A DNA stretch of 64,000 bases from Tolumonas sp008015085 (GTDB taxonomy: Bacteria; Pseudomonadota; Gammaproteobacteria; Enterobacterales; Aeromonadaceae): positions 1 through 64,000 of the forward strand of contig JAJUJX010000008.1 of assembly GCA_029265125.1 (NCBI GenBank), in the 5' to 3' direction. The notes under the pieces are model-generated. The model made no database searches. It had not been told where the DNA came from and saw only the letters and a program-made list of their open reading frames with translations. Numbering within the stretch: position 1 is the stretch's first letter; the number at the start of each line of letters is the position of its first letter. This document shows, in pieces, positions 15,817-23,398 of this stretch. The translations under genes were made by a program, and so were the position numbers.

Positions 15817-16908
15817 ATGGGTTTTAAATGCGGCATCGTCGGCTTGCCAAACGTAGGTAAGTCCACCCTGTTCAACGCACTGACTAAAGCGGGCATCGAA
15901 GCAGCCAACTTCCCGTTCTGTACTATCGAGCCAAATACCGGTGTGGTTCCGATGCCAGATCCTCGTCTGGATAAACTGGCTGAAATCATCAAACCACAGC
16001 GTACCGTGCCGACCACCATGGAATTCGTGGATATCGCCGGTCTGGTAAAAGGTGCATCGAAAGGTGAAGGTCTGGGGAACCAGTTCCTGACCAACATTCG
16101 CGAGACCGAAGCAATCGGTCACGTGGTACGTTGCTTTGAAAACGACAACATCATTCACGTTTCCGGCAAAGTGAACCCGGCAGAAGATATTGAAATCATC
16201 AATACCGAGCTGGCTCTGGCAGATCTGGACACCTGTGAACGTGCGATTCAGCGTGTACAGAAAAAAGCCAAAGGCGGCGATAAAGATGCTAAAGCTGAGC
16301 TGGAAGCACTGGAAAAATGTCTGCCACAGCTGGAACAGGCCGGAATGCTGCGAGCACTGGATCTAAGCGATGCAGAAAAAGCCGCCATCCGTTATTTAAG
16401 CTTCCTGACGCTGAAGCCAACCATGTACATTGCTAACGTCAATGAAGATGGTTTTGAAAACAATCCATATTTGGATCAGGTTCGTGAAATCGCCGCTAAA
16501 GAAGGTTCTGTCGTAGTACCAGTCTGTGCGGCTATCGAAGCTGATTTGGCAGAAATGGAAGATGAAGATCGCGCTGAATTCATGGCGGAACTGGGTCTGG
16601 AAGAGCCAGGCCTGAACCGCGTGATCCGTGCTGGTTATAAACTGCTTAACCTGCAAACCTACTTCACAGCCGGTGTAAAAGAAGTTCGTGCCTGGACCAT
16701 TCCTGTTGGTGCAACCGCGCCACAAGCTGCAGGTAAAATCCATACCGACTTCGAAAAAGGCTTCATCCGTGCTCAGACAATCTCCTATGAAGATTTCATC
16801 ACCTATAAAGGTGAGCAAGGCGCCAAAGAAGCCGGCAAGATGCGCGCAGAGGGTAAAGATTACATCGTTAAAGACGGTGATGTGATGAACTTCCTGTTTA
16901 ACGTCTAA
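15817..16908 (+). CDS. ychF: Ribosome-associated P-loop ATPase YchF (OLA1 family)
   Basis: YchF is an Obg-related protein that hydrolyses ATP and binds the 70S ribosome; in E. coli it is linked to oxidative-stress control. The 363-residue length matches. Visible are the P-loop GLPNVGKST (residues 8-16), the switch region with DIAGLVKGASKGEGLGNQFL, and the non-canonical G4 element NVNE (in YIANVNEDGFE), which explains the preference for ATP over GTP. A C-terminal TGS-like domain follows. The RBS is TGAGGAA. It is co-oriented with pth and ends at a strong terminator. Confidence 0.97.
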   Translation: MGFKCGIVGLPNVGKSTLFNALTKAGIEAANFPFCTIEPNTGVVPMPDPRLDKLAEIIKPQRTVPTTMEFVDIAGLVKGASKGEGLGNQFLTNIRETEAIGHVVRCFENDNIIHVSGKVNPAEDIEIINTELALADLDTCERAIQRVQKKAKGGDKDAKAELEALEKCLPQLEQAGMLRALDLSDAEKAAIRYLSFLTLKPTMYIANVNEDGFENNPYLDQVREIAAKEGSVVVPVCAAIEADLAEMEDEDRAEFMAELGLEEPGLNRVIRAGYKLLNLQTYFTAGVKEVRAWTIPVGATAPQAAGKIHTDFEKGFIRAQTISYEDFITYKGEQGAKEAGKMRAEGKDYIVKDGDVMNFLFNV

Positions 16909-16922
16909 TTTTAGTCTCATTC

Positions 16923-16953
16923 AATGCCCGCTTATTGCGGGCATTTTTGTTTT
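16923..16953 (+). terminator. Rho-independent terminator after ychF
   Basis: AATGCCCGC / GCGGGCATT with a TTATT loop and a TTTTGTTTT tail, 15 nt after the stop. Confidence 0.92.
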
Positions 16954-17087
16954 AATTTCCGATTCAAATTCCTGCCAAGCATACATTTCTGTGCCTTATA
17001 TCTCCGCCAAGGCTATAAATTAAATCTACACTGTAATCAGATATATGTGATAAACCGGTTACTTCGGTGATTCGAGAGCTCGCACCC

Positions 17088-18326
17088 ATGACTGAACTGA
17101 TCAAAATACCTGTAGAAAATCTGAAAATCGGGCATTACATCGTTTTGCCGTTTGGCTGGAAAAATCATCCCTTTTTATTCAGTTCGTTTCGAATAAAAGA
17201 TGAAGAACAGCTCAAAGTCCTGCGGGATCTGGGACTTAAACAGATTCCGGTAAATCTGGAAAAAAGCACCATTACCGCTGAAGAAGTTTCGGAGCCAGAG
17301 CCTCTGCCTGAAGAACCTGAACCGGTCATTGAATTGCCTGATCCGCATAAAGCACGACAGACCGCAGCTCGCCGTTCCATCCGGCAGGCTGAACGCAGCT
17401 TTACTAATGCAGTATCACCATTGCGGGAATCACTGGCTCAGCTTAACCTTAAACCCGATGAAGGACTGGCAACTGTTGCAGGCATAGTGCGAAATGCAGC
17501 GGAAAAACTGAACAACACTGAAGGAGCTATCGGCTTTCATCTTGTCAGGGCTGTTCGTGATGGCGATCCGTTGCTGTTACATAGTCTGAATGTTGCATTC
17601 ATCGCTATGTTGATCGCCCGGGAGGCTGGCTGGGAGCCACTGGCTATCCAGGATGCAGGTTTGGCCGGTCTGATCCATGATATCGGTGAATTGCGCGTAC
17701 CCACCCAAATTAGCCGAAAACGCGGAGAATTGTCGAAAGCTGAAACCAACTATCTGCGCATGCATGTGCAATATGGCTATGACCAGCTGACACAAATCAA
17801 AGCGTTTAATCCGGAAGTCCGTCAGGTTGCCATTCAACACCATGAATGCCTCGATGGCTCTGGTTACCCGGAAGGGCTAAAAGGTGAACAGATTTCTCAA
17901 CTAAGTCGCTTAATCGCCATCGTCGATTATTATGAAGAGCAATTACATCCACGTAATGGCATGAGTACTAACCATCCTAATCAGGTCATCGCCGGGTTAT
18001 ACAAAAAAGCAGATAAACAGTATGAAGGGAAATTTGTTCAGTTACTGATCAAAGTATTGGGCATTTATCCACCGGGCAGTTTAGTCACTTTGAGTGATGG
18101 TACGTTGGCGTTAGTAATGTCCAGTGAGCCTTCATCCCCCTTAAAGCCGACAGTACTTCCTTACGAAAAAGGCCGGGTATCTGAAGGCGTTGATCTGGTC
18201 GCGTTAGACAACGATGAACGCACAATCTCCGGTATTGTGCAGCCATCAGCACTGACCTCTCAGCAACAGGAATTCTTTGGCATCACCAAACACGCTTGTT
18301 ACTATTTTTCCCTGCCTCATCAGTAA
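17088..18326 (+). CDS. HD-GYP domain protein with N-terminal DUF3391-type domain
   Basis: HD-GYP proteins hydrolyse the second messenger cyclic di-GMP. The 412-residue product starts MTELIKIPVENLKIGHYIVL, typical of the DUF3391 N-terminal domain (about 1-130), followed by a Pro/Glu-rich linker. The HD-GYP domain (about 145-340) has His165, HD at 197-198, HHE at 251-253 and the GSGYP signature at 257-261. One departure: the usual Lys after HDIG is Glu (HDIGEL), so full activity cannot be assumed. The ATG at 17088 is preferred over 17067 because the family starts there, although no strong RBS is seen. Soluble, monocistronic, convergent with the glycyl radical operon. Confidence 0.9.
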   Translation: MTELIKIPVENLKIGHYIVLPFGWKNHPFLFSSFRIKDEEQLKVLRDLGLKQIPVNLEKSTITAEEVSEPEPLPEEPEPVIELPDPHKARQTAARRSIRQAERSFTNAVSPLRESLAQLNLKPDEGLATVAGIVRNAAEKLNNTEGAIGFHLVRAVRDGDPLLLHSLNVAFIAMLIAREAGWEPLAIQDAGLAGLIHDIGELRVPTQISRKRGELSKAETNYLRMHVQYGYDQLTQIKAFNPEVRQVAIQHHECLDGSGYPEGLKGEQISQLSRLIAIVDYYEEQLHPRNGMSTNHPNQVIAGLYKKADKQYEGKFVQLLIKVLGIYPPGSLVTLSDGTLALVMSSEPSSPLKPTVLPYEKGRVSEGVDLVALDNDERTISGIVQPSALTSQQQEFFGITKHACYYFSLPHQ

Positions 18327-18353
18327 AGAATCCCGCCAAGGCGGGATTCTTCT
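18327..18353. terminator. Bidirectional terminator between convergent genes
   Basis: AGAATCCCGCC / GGCGGGATTCT with a 2-nt spacer gives a perfect 11-bp stem. It starts directly at the HD-GYP stop and lies 15 nt from the end of the minus-strand glycyl radical gene. T-runs are short on both sides. Confidence 0.75.
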
Positions 18354-18367
18354 ACATTAAACCAGCT

Positions 18368-20800
18368 CTATGCCAGCGTATGTTCTGTTCGGGCAATAAT
18401 ATCATCCTGCGTATCTGGCGACAGCGCCGTAAAAAATGCCGAGTAACCAGCAACACGCACCACCAAATCGCGGTATTGATCCGGATGCGCTTTCGCCGCC
18501 AATAAGGTCTCGCGAGAAACGATGTTGTATTGCACATGCCAGCCTTTATGTACTTCAAAGAAGGTACGTAGCAGCGTCAGCAACTTCTGCCGATCTCGCG
18601 GCTGTTCCAGACTGGCCGGATTCAACTTCTGATTCAGCAATACGCCGCCCAAGATCGCGGAGGTAGGTAATTTACCCAGCGAATTGAACACCGCGGTCGG
18701 GCCATGACTGTCAGTCCCTGAAGATGGGCTGGCGCCTTCGGCGAGTGGCGTTTTTGCCTTACGGCCATCCGGTGTAGCCATCGTTCCGGCACCAAAAGGT
18801 ACGTTCGCGGAAATGGATGAAGTACCGGCATAGTAACCACCACCAATTGGACCACGACCATAACGGGTATTATGGTAATGACTTAGTTCGTCGATATAAC
18901 TCTGATAAGCCTGCACCAGCAGTTCATCCACTGAATCATCATCGTTGCCATATTTAGCCACCCGCGTCAGCAGGATCTGACGCAGCGCTTCACCTTCTTC
19001 ACCAGCAAAATCATCCACCAGCTTAGCAGCCAGTTCCTGCTGTGAGAGTTTTCCGCTGAAGACCATATCGCGCACAGCCGCCAGACTGTTGCCGGTATTG
19101 GCAATCCCTACCTGTAGTCCGGATACCCAGTCATATTTCGCCCCGCCCTGTTTAGCGGTTTTACCACGCTCAATGCAGTCATCAATCAGCGCAGAACAGA
19201 TAATGTCATGGGCATTTTCTTCCAGCATAGTGTCGATAACACAATCAATCTCGATGGTCTTCCGGGTGTAATAGCGGATCTGTCGATCCCATGCCGCCAT
19301 CACCTCATCAAAACTGGTGAAATTACCCAGCGATAACCCTTTATCCTGTGGCAAGAAGACTTTCCCGGTAGTTGCATCTTTACCCTGTTCCAATGCCGCC
19401 AGCATCACCCGGGTAAAGTTGAGGAAACTCATCCCCGTACAGCGATAGCCCCATTTACCAGGTACAGCAGTCTCAATGCAGCCGATGGCGGAATAGTTGT
19501 AAGCGTCTTCTCTTTCCACGCCTAGTTTGACGAATTCCGGGATCACGATTTCGTCATTATTGAACGCCGGCATACCGAATCCACAGCGGATCACAGCCAT
19601 ACAAGCTTCCAGAAAATCATTTGTCATCCCTGCATGGTAACGCACGCTGAGGTTGGGCTGAGTTGAGCGCAACCGGCCACATGATTCCAGAATGGTATAA
19701 GACAGCGGGTTCACCGCATCCATTGGTTCACCGTTATGCAGTTTCTGACCGCCAATCGTGACGTTCTGATACATCGGGCTTCCGGCTGAAGATTTGGAGT
19801 GCAGACCAGAGCGGATCTTGTTCACTTCCAGCAATTTCAACCAGCAACTGTGCAGCAACTCAATGGCCTGCTCGCGGGAAAGCGTTTGCTCCAACTCTAC
19901 ATCACGGCGATACCAAGGGTATAAATATTGGTCCAGACGACCGAATGAAACAGAATGCCCATTCGATTCAATCTGCAGCACCAGCTGAATAAAATAGCAA
20001 AGTTGCAAAGCCTGCCAGAAAGTTTTCGGCGGCTGTTCAGCAATCAGCTCGCAGTTTTCTGCCATCTGCAGAAGTTCATCACGCCGTTCGGTTCTGCTTT
20101 CTTTAGCAGCCATTTCCCGGGCTAAATCCGCATAGCGATAAATATGCGCTGACAGTGCTTCAAAGCAAATATCAACAGACTTTAAGAACTGTTCACGATG
20201 TAAATCGCCCCAGTCAGCCAGATCCAGTCGTTGGCGCCGCTCTGCGACTTTCTGACGCACACCTCTAATCCCCACCTTCAGCATCAGCTCATAATCAACA
20301 GCCATATGGGCATCACCGGAGTTCATGTTGCCTTCAGCTTTGACAATACCTGATTCCAGTAACGCTTTATGATCGTCTGAAAATAGCGCATAACACCGGT
20401 CCCGCACAGTCTGACCAGCCCAGAACGGGGCAATATCCTGAACAATGGCTTTATCTTTTTCGGATACGGTAAAACCAGCACCTGGACGATCGGCCAGTTC
20501 ATTGATCTCTTTGACTACCCAATCCATGGTGTATTCAGGAAATATCGGTGCAGCCCGTAGATACGCCGCCTGGTTACCGATGATCAATTCATCATTGTCG
20601 ATCCAGATGGTACGCTGTTGCAGATGATGGGCCAGCGCCAGAGCACGTCGCAATACAATCGGCTTATCCATATGCGCTTTATAAGCCTGCGTATAATGCA
20701 ACGCCCGTTCAGTACATACCGGCGGGGAAACAATTTCCACCAGACAGCGCTTATGCTTGCGGGTACGCTCAGTTAGTGTTGTCAGATCCAGTTCAGTCAT
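18368..20800 (-). CDS. ybiW: Glycyl radical enzyme, YbiW (PflF) type
   Basis: An oxygen-sensitive radical enzyme closely resembling E. coli YbiW in sequence and length (810 residues), whose substrate is not established. The glycyl radical site is VRVAGYSAFF with Gly785, and the thiyl Cys is Cys441 in AIGCIETAV. The Cys-x-Glu pair (Cys441/Glu443), His165 and His282-Ser283 match the pattern of glycerol/diol dehydratases rather than the Cys-Cys pair of pyruvate formate-lyase. A dehydratase or C-O/C-N cleaving role is therefore more likely than formate production. It is translated just after its activase (2-nt gap) and lies divergent from fsaA, the same arrangement as in E. coli. An FNR-type box upstream suggests anaerobic induction. 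Confidence 0.92.
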   Translation of the reverse strand: MTELDLTTLTERTRKHKRCLVEIVSPPVCTERALHYTQAYKAHMDKPIVLRRALALAHHLQQRTIWIDNDELIIGNQAAYLRAAPIFPEYTMDWVVKEINELADRPGAGFTVSEKDKAIVQDIAPFWAGQTVRDRCYALFSDDHKALLESGIVKAEGNMNSGDAHMAVDYELMLKVGIRGVRQKVAERRQRLDLADWGDLHREQFLKSVDICFEALSAHIYRYADLAREMAAKESRTERRDELLQMAENCELIAEQPPKTFWQALQLCYFIQLVLQIESNGHSVSFGRLDQYLYPWYRRDVELEQTLSREQAIELLHSCWLKLLEVNKIRSGLHSKSSAGSPMYQNVTIGGQKLHNGEPMDAVNPLSYTILESCGRLRSTQPNLSVRYHAGMTNDFLEACMAVIRCGFGMPAFNNDEIVIPEFVKLGVEREDAYNYSAIGCIETAVPGKWGYRCTGMSFLNFTRVMLAALEQGKDATTGKVFLPQDKGLSLGNFTSFDEVMAAWDRQIRYYTRKTIEIDCVIDTMLEENAHDIICSALIDDCIERGKTAKQGGAKYDWVSGLQVGIANTGNSLAAVRDMVFSGKLSQQELAAKLVDDFAGEEGEALRQILLTRVAKYGNDDDSVDELLVQAYQSYIDELSHYHNTRYGRGPIGGGYYAGTSSISANVPFGAGTMATPDGRKAKTPLAEGASPSSGTDSHGPTAVFNSLGKLPTSAILGGVLLNQKLNPASLEQPRDRQKLLTLLRTFFEVHKGWHVQYNIVSRETLLAAKAHPDQYRDLVVRVAGYSAFFTALSPDTQDDIIARTEHTLA

Positions 20801-20802
20801 AA

Positions 20803-21717
20803 TTACCCCCTAAGAATCGCAGTCAGGCCGCAATCAGTGGCTTGCTGTTCTGCAAAAACCAATAACTCCGGACGCTCAAGTGGTTGACGAGCGCACAGAT
20901 ATTCGCGGCCCAATAAATGATATTTGTGCATGCCATAGGTGTGATATGGCAGAAAGTGAATTTCGCCACTGCCACCAAATTGGCTGTAATGTTCTGCCGC
21001 CAGCCGGACGATATCCCGCAACGTCGCTTCATCATCATTAAAGTCAGGAATGATTGGGACGCGGAAGACTATGTTGGCGCCCTGTTCACCTAAACGGCGG
21101 ATGTTATGCTGAATTAAAGATAGCTGACCGTTAGTCCACTCCAGAAACTTGTCCGATTCCGTATGTTTCAAATCAACTAACCAATGATCTACCGATGCAA
21201 CAGAAGGCTCAATGTAATGCCATGGCACATGCAGACAGCTCTCTACTGCCGTATGAATGTTTTCCCGCCGCGCCATTTCCAGTAACTGCAGAACCAGTTT
21301 AGGCTGCATAAATGGCTCGCCACCTGAAATCGTTAACCCGCCACCACTGCGCTGATAAAACGCTTTATCGCGTAGCACCGTTTTCATGATCTGTTCTGCT
21401 TCTGCTGGTTCACCACACAATGAGATAGCACCACTCGGACAAGCGTCTGCAGCCAAACGCATCTCTGGTTCTGTGAGTTTGTCCCGATAAATCAGCACAG
21501 CTCCAGTGGTATTCTCACGTTTAAAACAGGTGGTATCGCGGGTACAGCGCAAGCAGCCGGATAGACACAACCGCTCGTCATACAACAAATCCAGACTACG
21601 AGAACAGCTTTCCGGGTTCTGACACCAGCGACAGCTGAGCGAGCAGCCCTTCAGAAAGACAACCGTCCTAATACCGGGGCCATCATGAGTCGCATAACGT
21701 TGCAGATTACAGAGCAT
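20803..21717 (-). CDS. ybiY: Glycyl radical enzyme activase, YbiY (PflE) type
   Basis: A radical SAM enzyme (304 residues) that abstracts hydrogen from the glycine of its partner enzyme. The S-adenosylmethionine [4Fe-4S] motif C-x3-C-x2-C is seen in GCSLSCRWCQ (about residues 25-34), followed by an insert with extra cysteines (CLSGCLRC ... ACPSGAI). That insert is typical of activases with added ferredoxin-like clusters. SGGEPFMQ and the C-terminal HFLPYHTYGMHKY block agree with YbiY. The gene is first in the operon with the radical enzyme 2 nt downstream, so the two are matched partners. The upstream region carries the FNR-like box at 21780. Confidence 0.93.
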   Translation of the reverse strand: MLCNLQRYATHDGPGIRTVVFLKGCSLSCRWCQNPESCSRSLDLLYDERLCLSGCLRCTRDTTCFKRENTTGAVLIYRDKLTEPEMRLAADACPSGAISLCGEPAEAEQIMKTVLRDKAFYQRSGGGLTISGGEPFMQPKLVLQLLEMARRENIHTAVESCLHVPWHYIEPSVASVDHWLVDLKHTESDKFLEWTNGQLSLIQHNIRRLGEQGANIVFRVPIIPDFNDDEATLRDIVRLAAEHYSQFGGSGEIHFLPYHTYGMHKYHLLGREYLCARQPLERPELLVFAEQQATDCGLTAILRG

Positions 21718-21779
21718 GTTTGATCCTGTAGCTTTGCTTTATTTCGATTTCATTTAATTACTTTCATTCGAAGTTAATA

Positions 21780-21793
21780 TTGATTTACATCAA
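21780..21793. promoter_or_regulatory. FNR-type binding site in the ybiY-fsaA divergent region
   Basis: TTGATTTACATCAA is an exact TTGAT-N4-ATCAA FNR consensus. It lies 63 bp before the activase start (minus strand) and 61 bp before the fsaA start (plus strand), so it could act on either promoter. In FNR-type bacteria this would turn the radical enzyme on without oxygen. Confidence 0.75.
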
Positions 21794-21818
21794 ACATAGT
21801 GCAGATGCGTATTTATAT

Positions 21819-21839
21819 AGTTAGTTCTGTAAACTAACT
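21819..21839 (+). promoter_or_regulatory. Perfect inverted repeat in the fsaA leader
   Basis: The arms AGTTAGTT / AACTAACT (8 bp, 5-nt spacer) end 3 nt before the fsaA ribosome-binding site CAGGAG. It could be an operator for an unknown repressor or an RNA hairpin limiting ribosome access. There is no T-run, so it is not a terminator. Confidence 0.5.
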
Positions 21840-21853
21840 CACAGGAGAAAGAG

Positions 21854-22507
21854 ATGGAGTTTTATCTTGATAGCGCCGATCTGAATGCGATTGAGCGTTT
21901 AGCCCGTTTTATGCCAATCCACGGCGTTACCACCAACCCCAGCATTATTGCCAAGGGGGGCAAACCTTTAGCTCAGGCGCTGCCTGCCATTCGTTCGATT
22001 ATTGGTTCAGATAAAATCCTGTTTGCTCAGGTTATGTCCGACAAAGCGGAAGACATGGTTAAAGAAGCTGAAGATTTACAGAAACTGGACGACAAACTGG
22101 TCATTAAAGTACCGGTAACACCTGAAGGTTTACTGGCGATTCAACAATTAAAGCCCCGTAATATTCTGACGCTGGGGACTGCGGTCTATTCCCCGATGCA
22201 GGCATTTATGGCTGCACTGGCTGGAGCCAGTTACGTGGCACCTTATGTAAACCGGATCGATGCACAAGGTGGCAGCGGCATTAAATGCGTGCAGGAACTG
22301 CAACAATTGCTGAATTTACATGCACCACAGTGCCAGATCCTGGCGGCCAGCTTTAAAACGCCACGGCAGGTACTGGATTGTCTGCTGGCCGGCTGTACCA
22401 GTGTGACCCTTCCGATTGATGTGGCTGAGCAATTAGTGCGCAGTCCGGCTGTCGATGCCGCGATCAGCCAATTTAATCAGGATTGGCAGCAAGCATTCGG
22501 TAAATAA
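21854..22507 (+). CDS. fsaA: Fructose-6-phosphate aldolase (transaldolase-like)
   Basis: FSA is a small decameric transaldolase-family enzyme that catalyses aldol reactions of dihydroxyacetone or hydroxyacetone with glyceraldehyde-3-phosphate. The 217-residue length fits FSA (about 220) and not classical transaldolase (about 316). The Schiff-base Lys lies in LVIKVPVT (residue about 85). GVTTNPSI, YVAPYVNRIDAQGGSGI and LAASFKTPRQVLDCLLAGC are near identical to E. coli FsaA. The RBS is CAGGAG. It is transcribed away from the ybiY-ybiW pair, a neighbourhood kept in E. coli, which suggests a linked but unknown pathway. Confidence 0.94.
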   Translation: MEFYLDSADLNAIERLARFMPIHGVTTNPSIIAKGGKPLAQALPAIRSIIGSDKILFAQVMSDKAEDMVKEAEDLQKLDDKLVIKVPVTPEGLLAIQQLKPRNILTLGTAVYSPMQAFMAALAGASYVAPYVNRIDAQGGSGIKCVQELQQLLNLHAPQCQILAASFKTPRQVLDCLLAGCTSVTLPIDVAEQLVRSPAVDAAISQFNQDWQQAFGK

Positions 22508-22617
22508 AAAAGCACTGACGAACGTCTAAAACTTCAGCAAAACCCGTTGATAAGCTAAGCAATTCAGTTGTCAACGAATAAGATTTAAGCATACGGAACA
22601 GTAACAATAAAAAAGGG

Positions 22618-22646
22618 TTGACGGTAACTGCGCATATACGCATAAT
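22618..22646 (+). promoter_or_regulatory. Promoter of the tRNA array
   Basis: TTGACG (22618-22623) and CATAAT (22641-22646) are spaced by exactly 17 bp, followed by the G+C-rich discriminator GCGCCCCGC. This is the layout of stringently controlled stable-RNA promoters, predicted to respond to ppGpp and the DksA encoded at 5.2 kb. Confidence 0.75.
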
Positions 22647-22690
22647 GCGCCCCGCACAGTTCAGCAGCCCTGCTGAGTTGTTCAAGTGTT

Positions 22691-22767
22691 GGCTATGTAG
22701 CTCAGTTGGTTAGAGCATCGCACTCATAATGCGGGGGTCACAGGTTCGAATCCCGTCATAGCCACCA
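22691..22767 (+). tRNA. tRNA-Met (CAT), elongator
   Basis: A 77-nt cloverleaf with encoded CCA. Acceptor GGCTATG / CATAGCC, D-loop AGCTCAGTTGGTTAGAGC, anticodon loop CTCATAA, T-arm with GGTTCGAATCC. It starts with a paired G rather than the C-A mismatch of initiators and resembles E. coli metT, so it is the elongator type. First of four tRNAs in the array. Confidence 0.97.
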
Positions 22768-22771
22768 TTAC

Positions 22772-22846
22772 TGGGGTGTCGCCAAGCGGTAAGGCAGTGG
22801 ATTCTGATTCCACCATACCAAGGTTCGAATCCTTGCACCCCAGCCA
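22772..22846 (+). tRNA. tRNA-Gln (CTG)
   Basis: 75 nt with CCA. Acceptor TGGGGTG / CACCCCA, anticodon loop TTCTGAT with CTG, T-loop GGTTCGAATCC. Second in the array, 4 nt after tRNA-Met. Confidence 0.97.
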
Positions 22847-22861
22847 CTTTTCATTCCTTGT

Positions 22862-22936
22862 TGGGGTATCGCCAAGCGGTAAGGCAGCGGGTTTTGATCC
22901 CGCCATACCCAGGTTCGAATCCTGGTACCCCAGCCA
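22862..22936 (+). tRNA. tRNA-Gln (TTG)
   Basis: 75 nt with CCA. Acceptor TGGGGTA / TACCCCA, anticodon loop TTTTGAT with TTG. It is a close copy of the preceding tRNA-Gln, differing mainly in the anticodon stem and acceptor, as expected from tandem duplication. Confidence 0.97.
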
Positions 22937-22946
22937 TGCTTCAAAT

Positions 22947-23023
22947 GGCTATGTAGCTCAGTTGGTTAGAGCATCGCACTCATAATGCGGGGGTCACAGG
23001 TTCGAATCCCGTCATAGCCACCA
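22947..23023 (+). tRNA. tRNA-Met (CAT), elongator, second copy
   Basis: A 77-nt gene identical, as far as I can read, to the tRNA-Met at 22691. It closes the Met-Gln-Gln-Met array. No clear terminator follows; the region downstream is shared with the convergent lipoprotein gene. Confidence 0.97.
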
Positions 23024-23036
23024 TTCCACCTTTCTT

Positions 23037-23285
23037 TCAACTCTGTTTCTCTTTTACTTCTGCTTGAGTTTTTTCTGCTTTCATCTGTCGTTGTACTTTA
23101 AACTGTTGTTCTTTCTGTTGTTTCTCTTTTAATGCTTTCAGTTCAGCCGTTAATACCTGCATCTTTTGTGTCAGGATCACCATGTCAGATTGTAGCTTTG
23201 CTTCATCGTGCTGGCTGGCACAGCCTGTTGCAGAAAAGAATGTAGCCATCAATATGATGGCGCGAATATATCGACTGTATAACAT
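23037..23285 (-). CDS. Small coiled-coil lipoprotein
   Basis: An 82-residue protein with an N-terminal hydrophobic signal and a lipobox (SATGC, Cys22), so it should be lipidated and exported. The mature part is almost pure Lys/Gln/Glu heptad-like sequence, predicted as one coiled coil of about 55 residues and ending without a membrane segment. It recalls Lpp-type lipoproteins in architecture but has no Lpp sequence signature or terminal crosslinking Lys. The ATG at 23285 is preceded by GGGGGAAG. It ends 13 nt from the convergent tRNA array, with no obvious terminator. Function unknown; an envelope structural role is possible. Confidence 0.75.
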   Translation of the reverse strand: MLYSRYIRAIILMATFFSATGCASQHDEAKLQSDMVILTQKMQVLTAELKALKEKQQKEQQFKVQRQMKAEKTQAEVKEKQS

Positions 23286-23340
23286 TTTATTCTTCCCCCT
23301 GAATAACCTCTATCTGGATGAAGGCAGGCTAATGCCAGAT

Positions 23341-23372
23341 GAAAAAAAAGCAGATCGGAATCCGACCTGCTT
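23341..23372 (-). terminator. Rho-independent terminator of serS
   Basis: On the minus strand AAGCAGGTCGG / CCGATCTGCTT (one G-U pair) is followed by eight T residues, 27 nt past the serS stop. Confidence 0.88.
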
Positions 23373-23398
23373 ATGATGTATTCAGTTGATTGACTAGC

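Noticed and set aside
18368..20800. The radical enzyme as phenylacetate decarboxylase (toluene synthesis)
   Set aside because: The protein follows E. coli YbiW along its whole length, its activase is of YbiY type and fsaA is adjacent. Nothing points to an aromatic substrate.
18368..20800. The radical enzyme as pyruvate formate-lyase
   Set aside because: Pyruvate formate-lyase has adjacent active-site cysteines; here a single Cys is followed by Ile-Glu, and no formate transporter gene is present.
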